Source: DYIB01 sp049320945 (GTDB lineage: Bacteria; Pseudomonadota; Gammaproteobacteria; Burkholderiales; Rhodocyclaceae). Taken from it: a stretch of DNA of 14,100 nucleotides. The DNA is taken from assembly GCA_049320945.1 (NCBI GenBank), contig JBMOQT010000065.1, positions 1-14,100 of the forward strand, read 5' to 3'. Numbering within the stretch: position 1 is the stretch's first letter; every line of letters starts with the position of its first letter. The position numbers were made by a program, and so were the translations under genes. Positions 13,982 through 14,100 of this stretch are shown piece after piece. The notes below the pieces were generated by a model. That model saw only the letters and a list, made by a program, of their open reading frames with translations. It was not told the DNA's origin and did no database searches.

Positions 13982-14100
13982 ATGGCGAAAGGAAAGTTTG
14001 AGCGGACGAAGCCGCACGTGAACGTGGGCACGATTGGCCACGTGGACCATGGCAAGACGACGCTGACGGCGGCGATCACGACGGTGCTGTCGAGCAGGTT
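13982..14100 (+). CDS. tuf: Elongation factor Tu, N-terminal part (runs off the right edge)
   Basis: GTPase delivering aminoacyl-tRNA to the ribosome. The 39 visible codons begin MAKGKFERTKPHVNVGTIG and contain the G1/P-loop GHVDHGKTT (19-27) with K25, unmistakable for EF-Tu. GGAG at 13967-13970 serves as ribosome site, somewhat far (11 bases) from the ATG. It lies 79 bp after tRNA-Thr and is likely cotranscribed with the three tRNAs, the arrangement known from E. coli tufB and common in proteobacteria. Confidence 0.98.
   Translation, partial: MAKGKFERTKPHVNVGTIGHVDHGKTTLTAAITTVLSSR

Noticed and set aside
13762..14079. Minus-strand frames over tRNA-Gly, tRNA-Thr and tuf
   Set aside because: Antisense of tRNA genes and EF-Tu; common false predictions.

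Overview
GC-rich bacterial DNA with dense coding and long spurious open frames opposite the true genes. The tRNA-Tyr / tRNA-Gly / tRNA-Thr / EF-Tu order at the right end, the EF-Tu N-terminus and the single-chain ~1170-residue indolepyruvate oxidoreductase suggest a betaproteobacterium, perhaps Rhodocyclales-like; the order is an inference from family knowledge, not from a search. 

Layout. Left (1-4026): the N-terminal 380 codons of a TonB-dependent outer-membrane receptor on the minus strand, divergent from a NarL/LuxR-type response regulator on plus, which converges with an 11-bp overlap on a membrane hybrid sensor kinase on minus. This looks like a receptor plus two-component unit whose ligand is unknown. 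Middle (4027-9290, all minus): a ParA/MinD-like ATPase without a ParB partner, a REP-like palindrome, a methyltransferase with a hydrophobic N-terminal half, and a fused TPP/Fe-S indolepyruvate ferredoxin oxidoreductase. At 9720-10298 a bactofilin lies on plus behind a very good sigma-54 (-24/-12) match. 

Right (10308-13519): an FAD-linked D-2-hydroxyacid (D-lactate type) dehydrogenase and 4-hydroxyphenylpyruvate dioxygenase (HPPD) in one minus-strand unit, divergent from an Lrp/AsnC regulator. The 163-bp gap between HPPD and the regulator holds three copies of an ATAGGGG box. Together with the oxidoreductase, these genes point to catabolism of aromatic amino acids through arylpyruvates: HPPD takes 4-hydroxyphenylpyruvate to homogentisate, the dehydrogenase could feed 4-hydroxyphenyllactate into the same pool, and the oxidoreductase would take arylpyruvates to arylacetyl-CoA. 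The window closes with the conserved tRNA-tuf operon behind a promoter with a GC-rich discriminator. 

No obviously new defence or mobile system is present: no CRISPR array, transposase or phage gene was seen. The most checkable novelties are regulatory: the ATAGGGG boxes, the sigma-54 site before bactofilin, and twin GGCGCC-core palindromes before the response regulator. The orphan ParA and the membrane-linked methyltransferase are the least understood genes.
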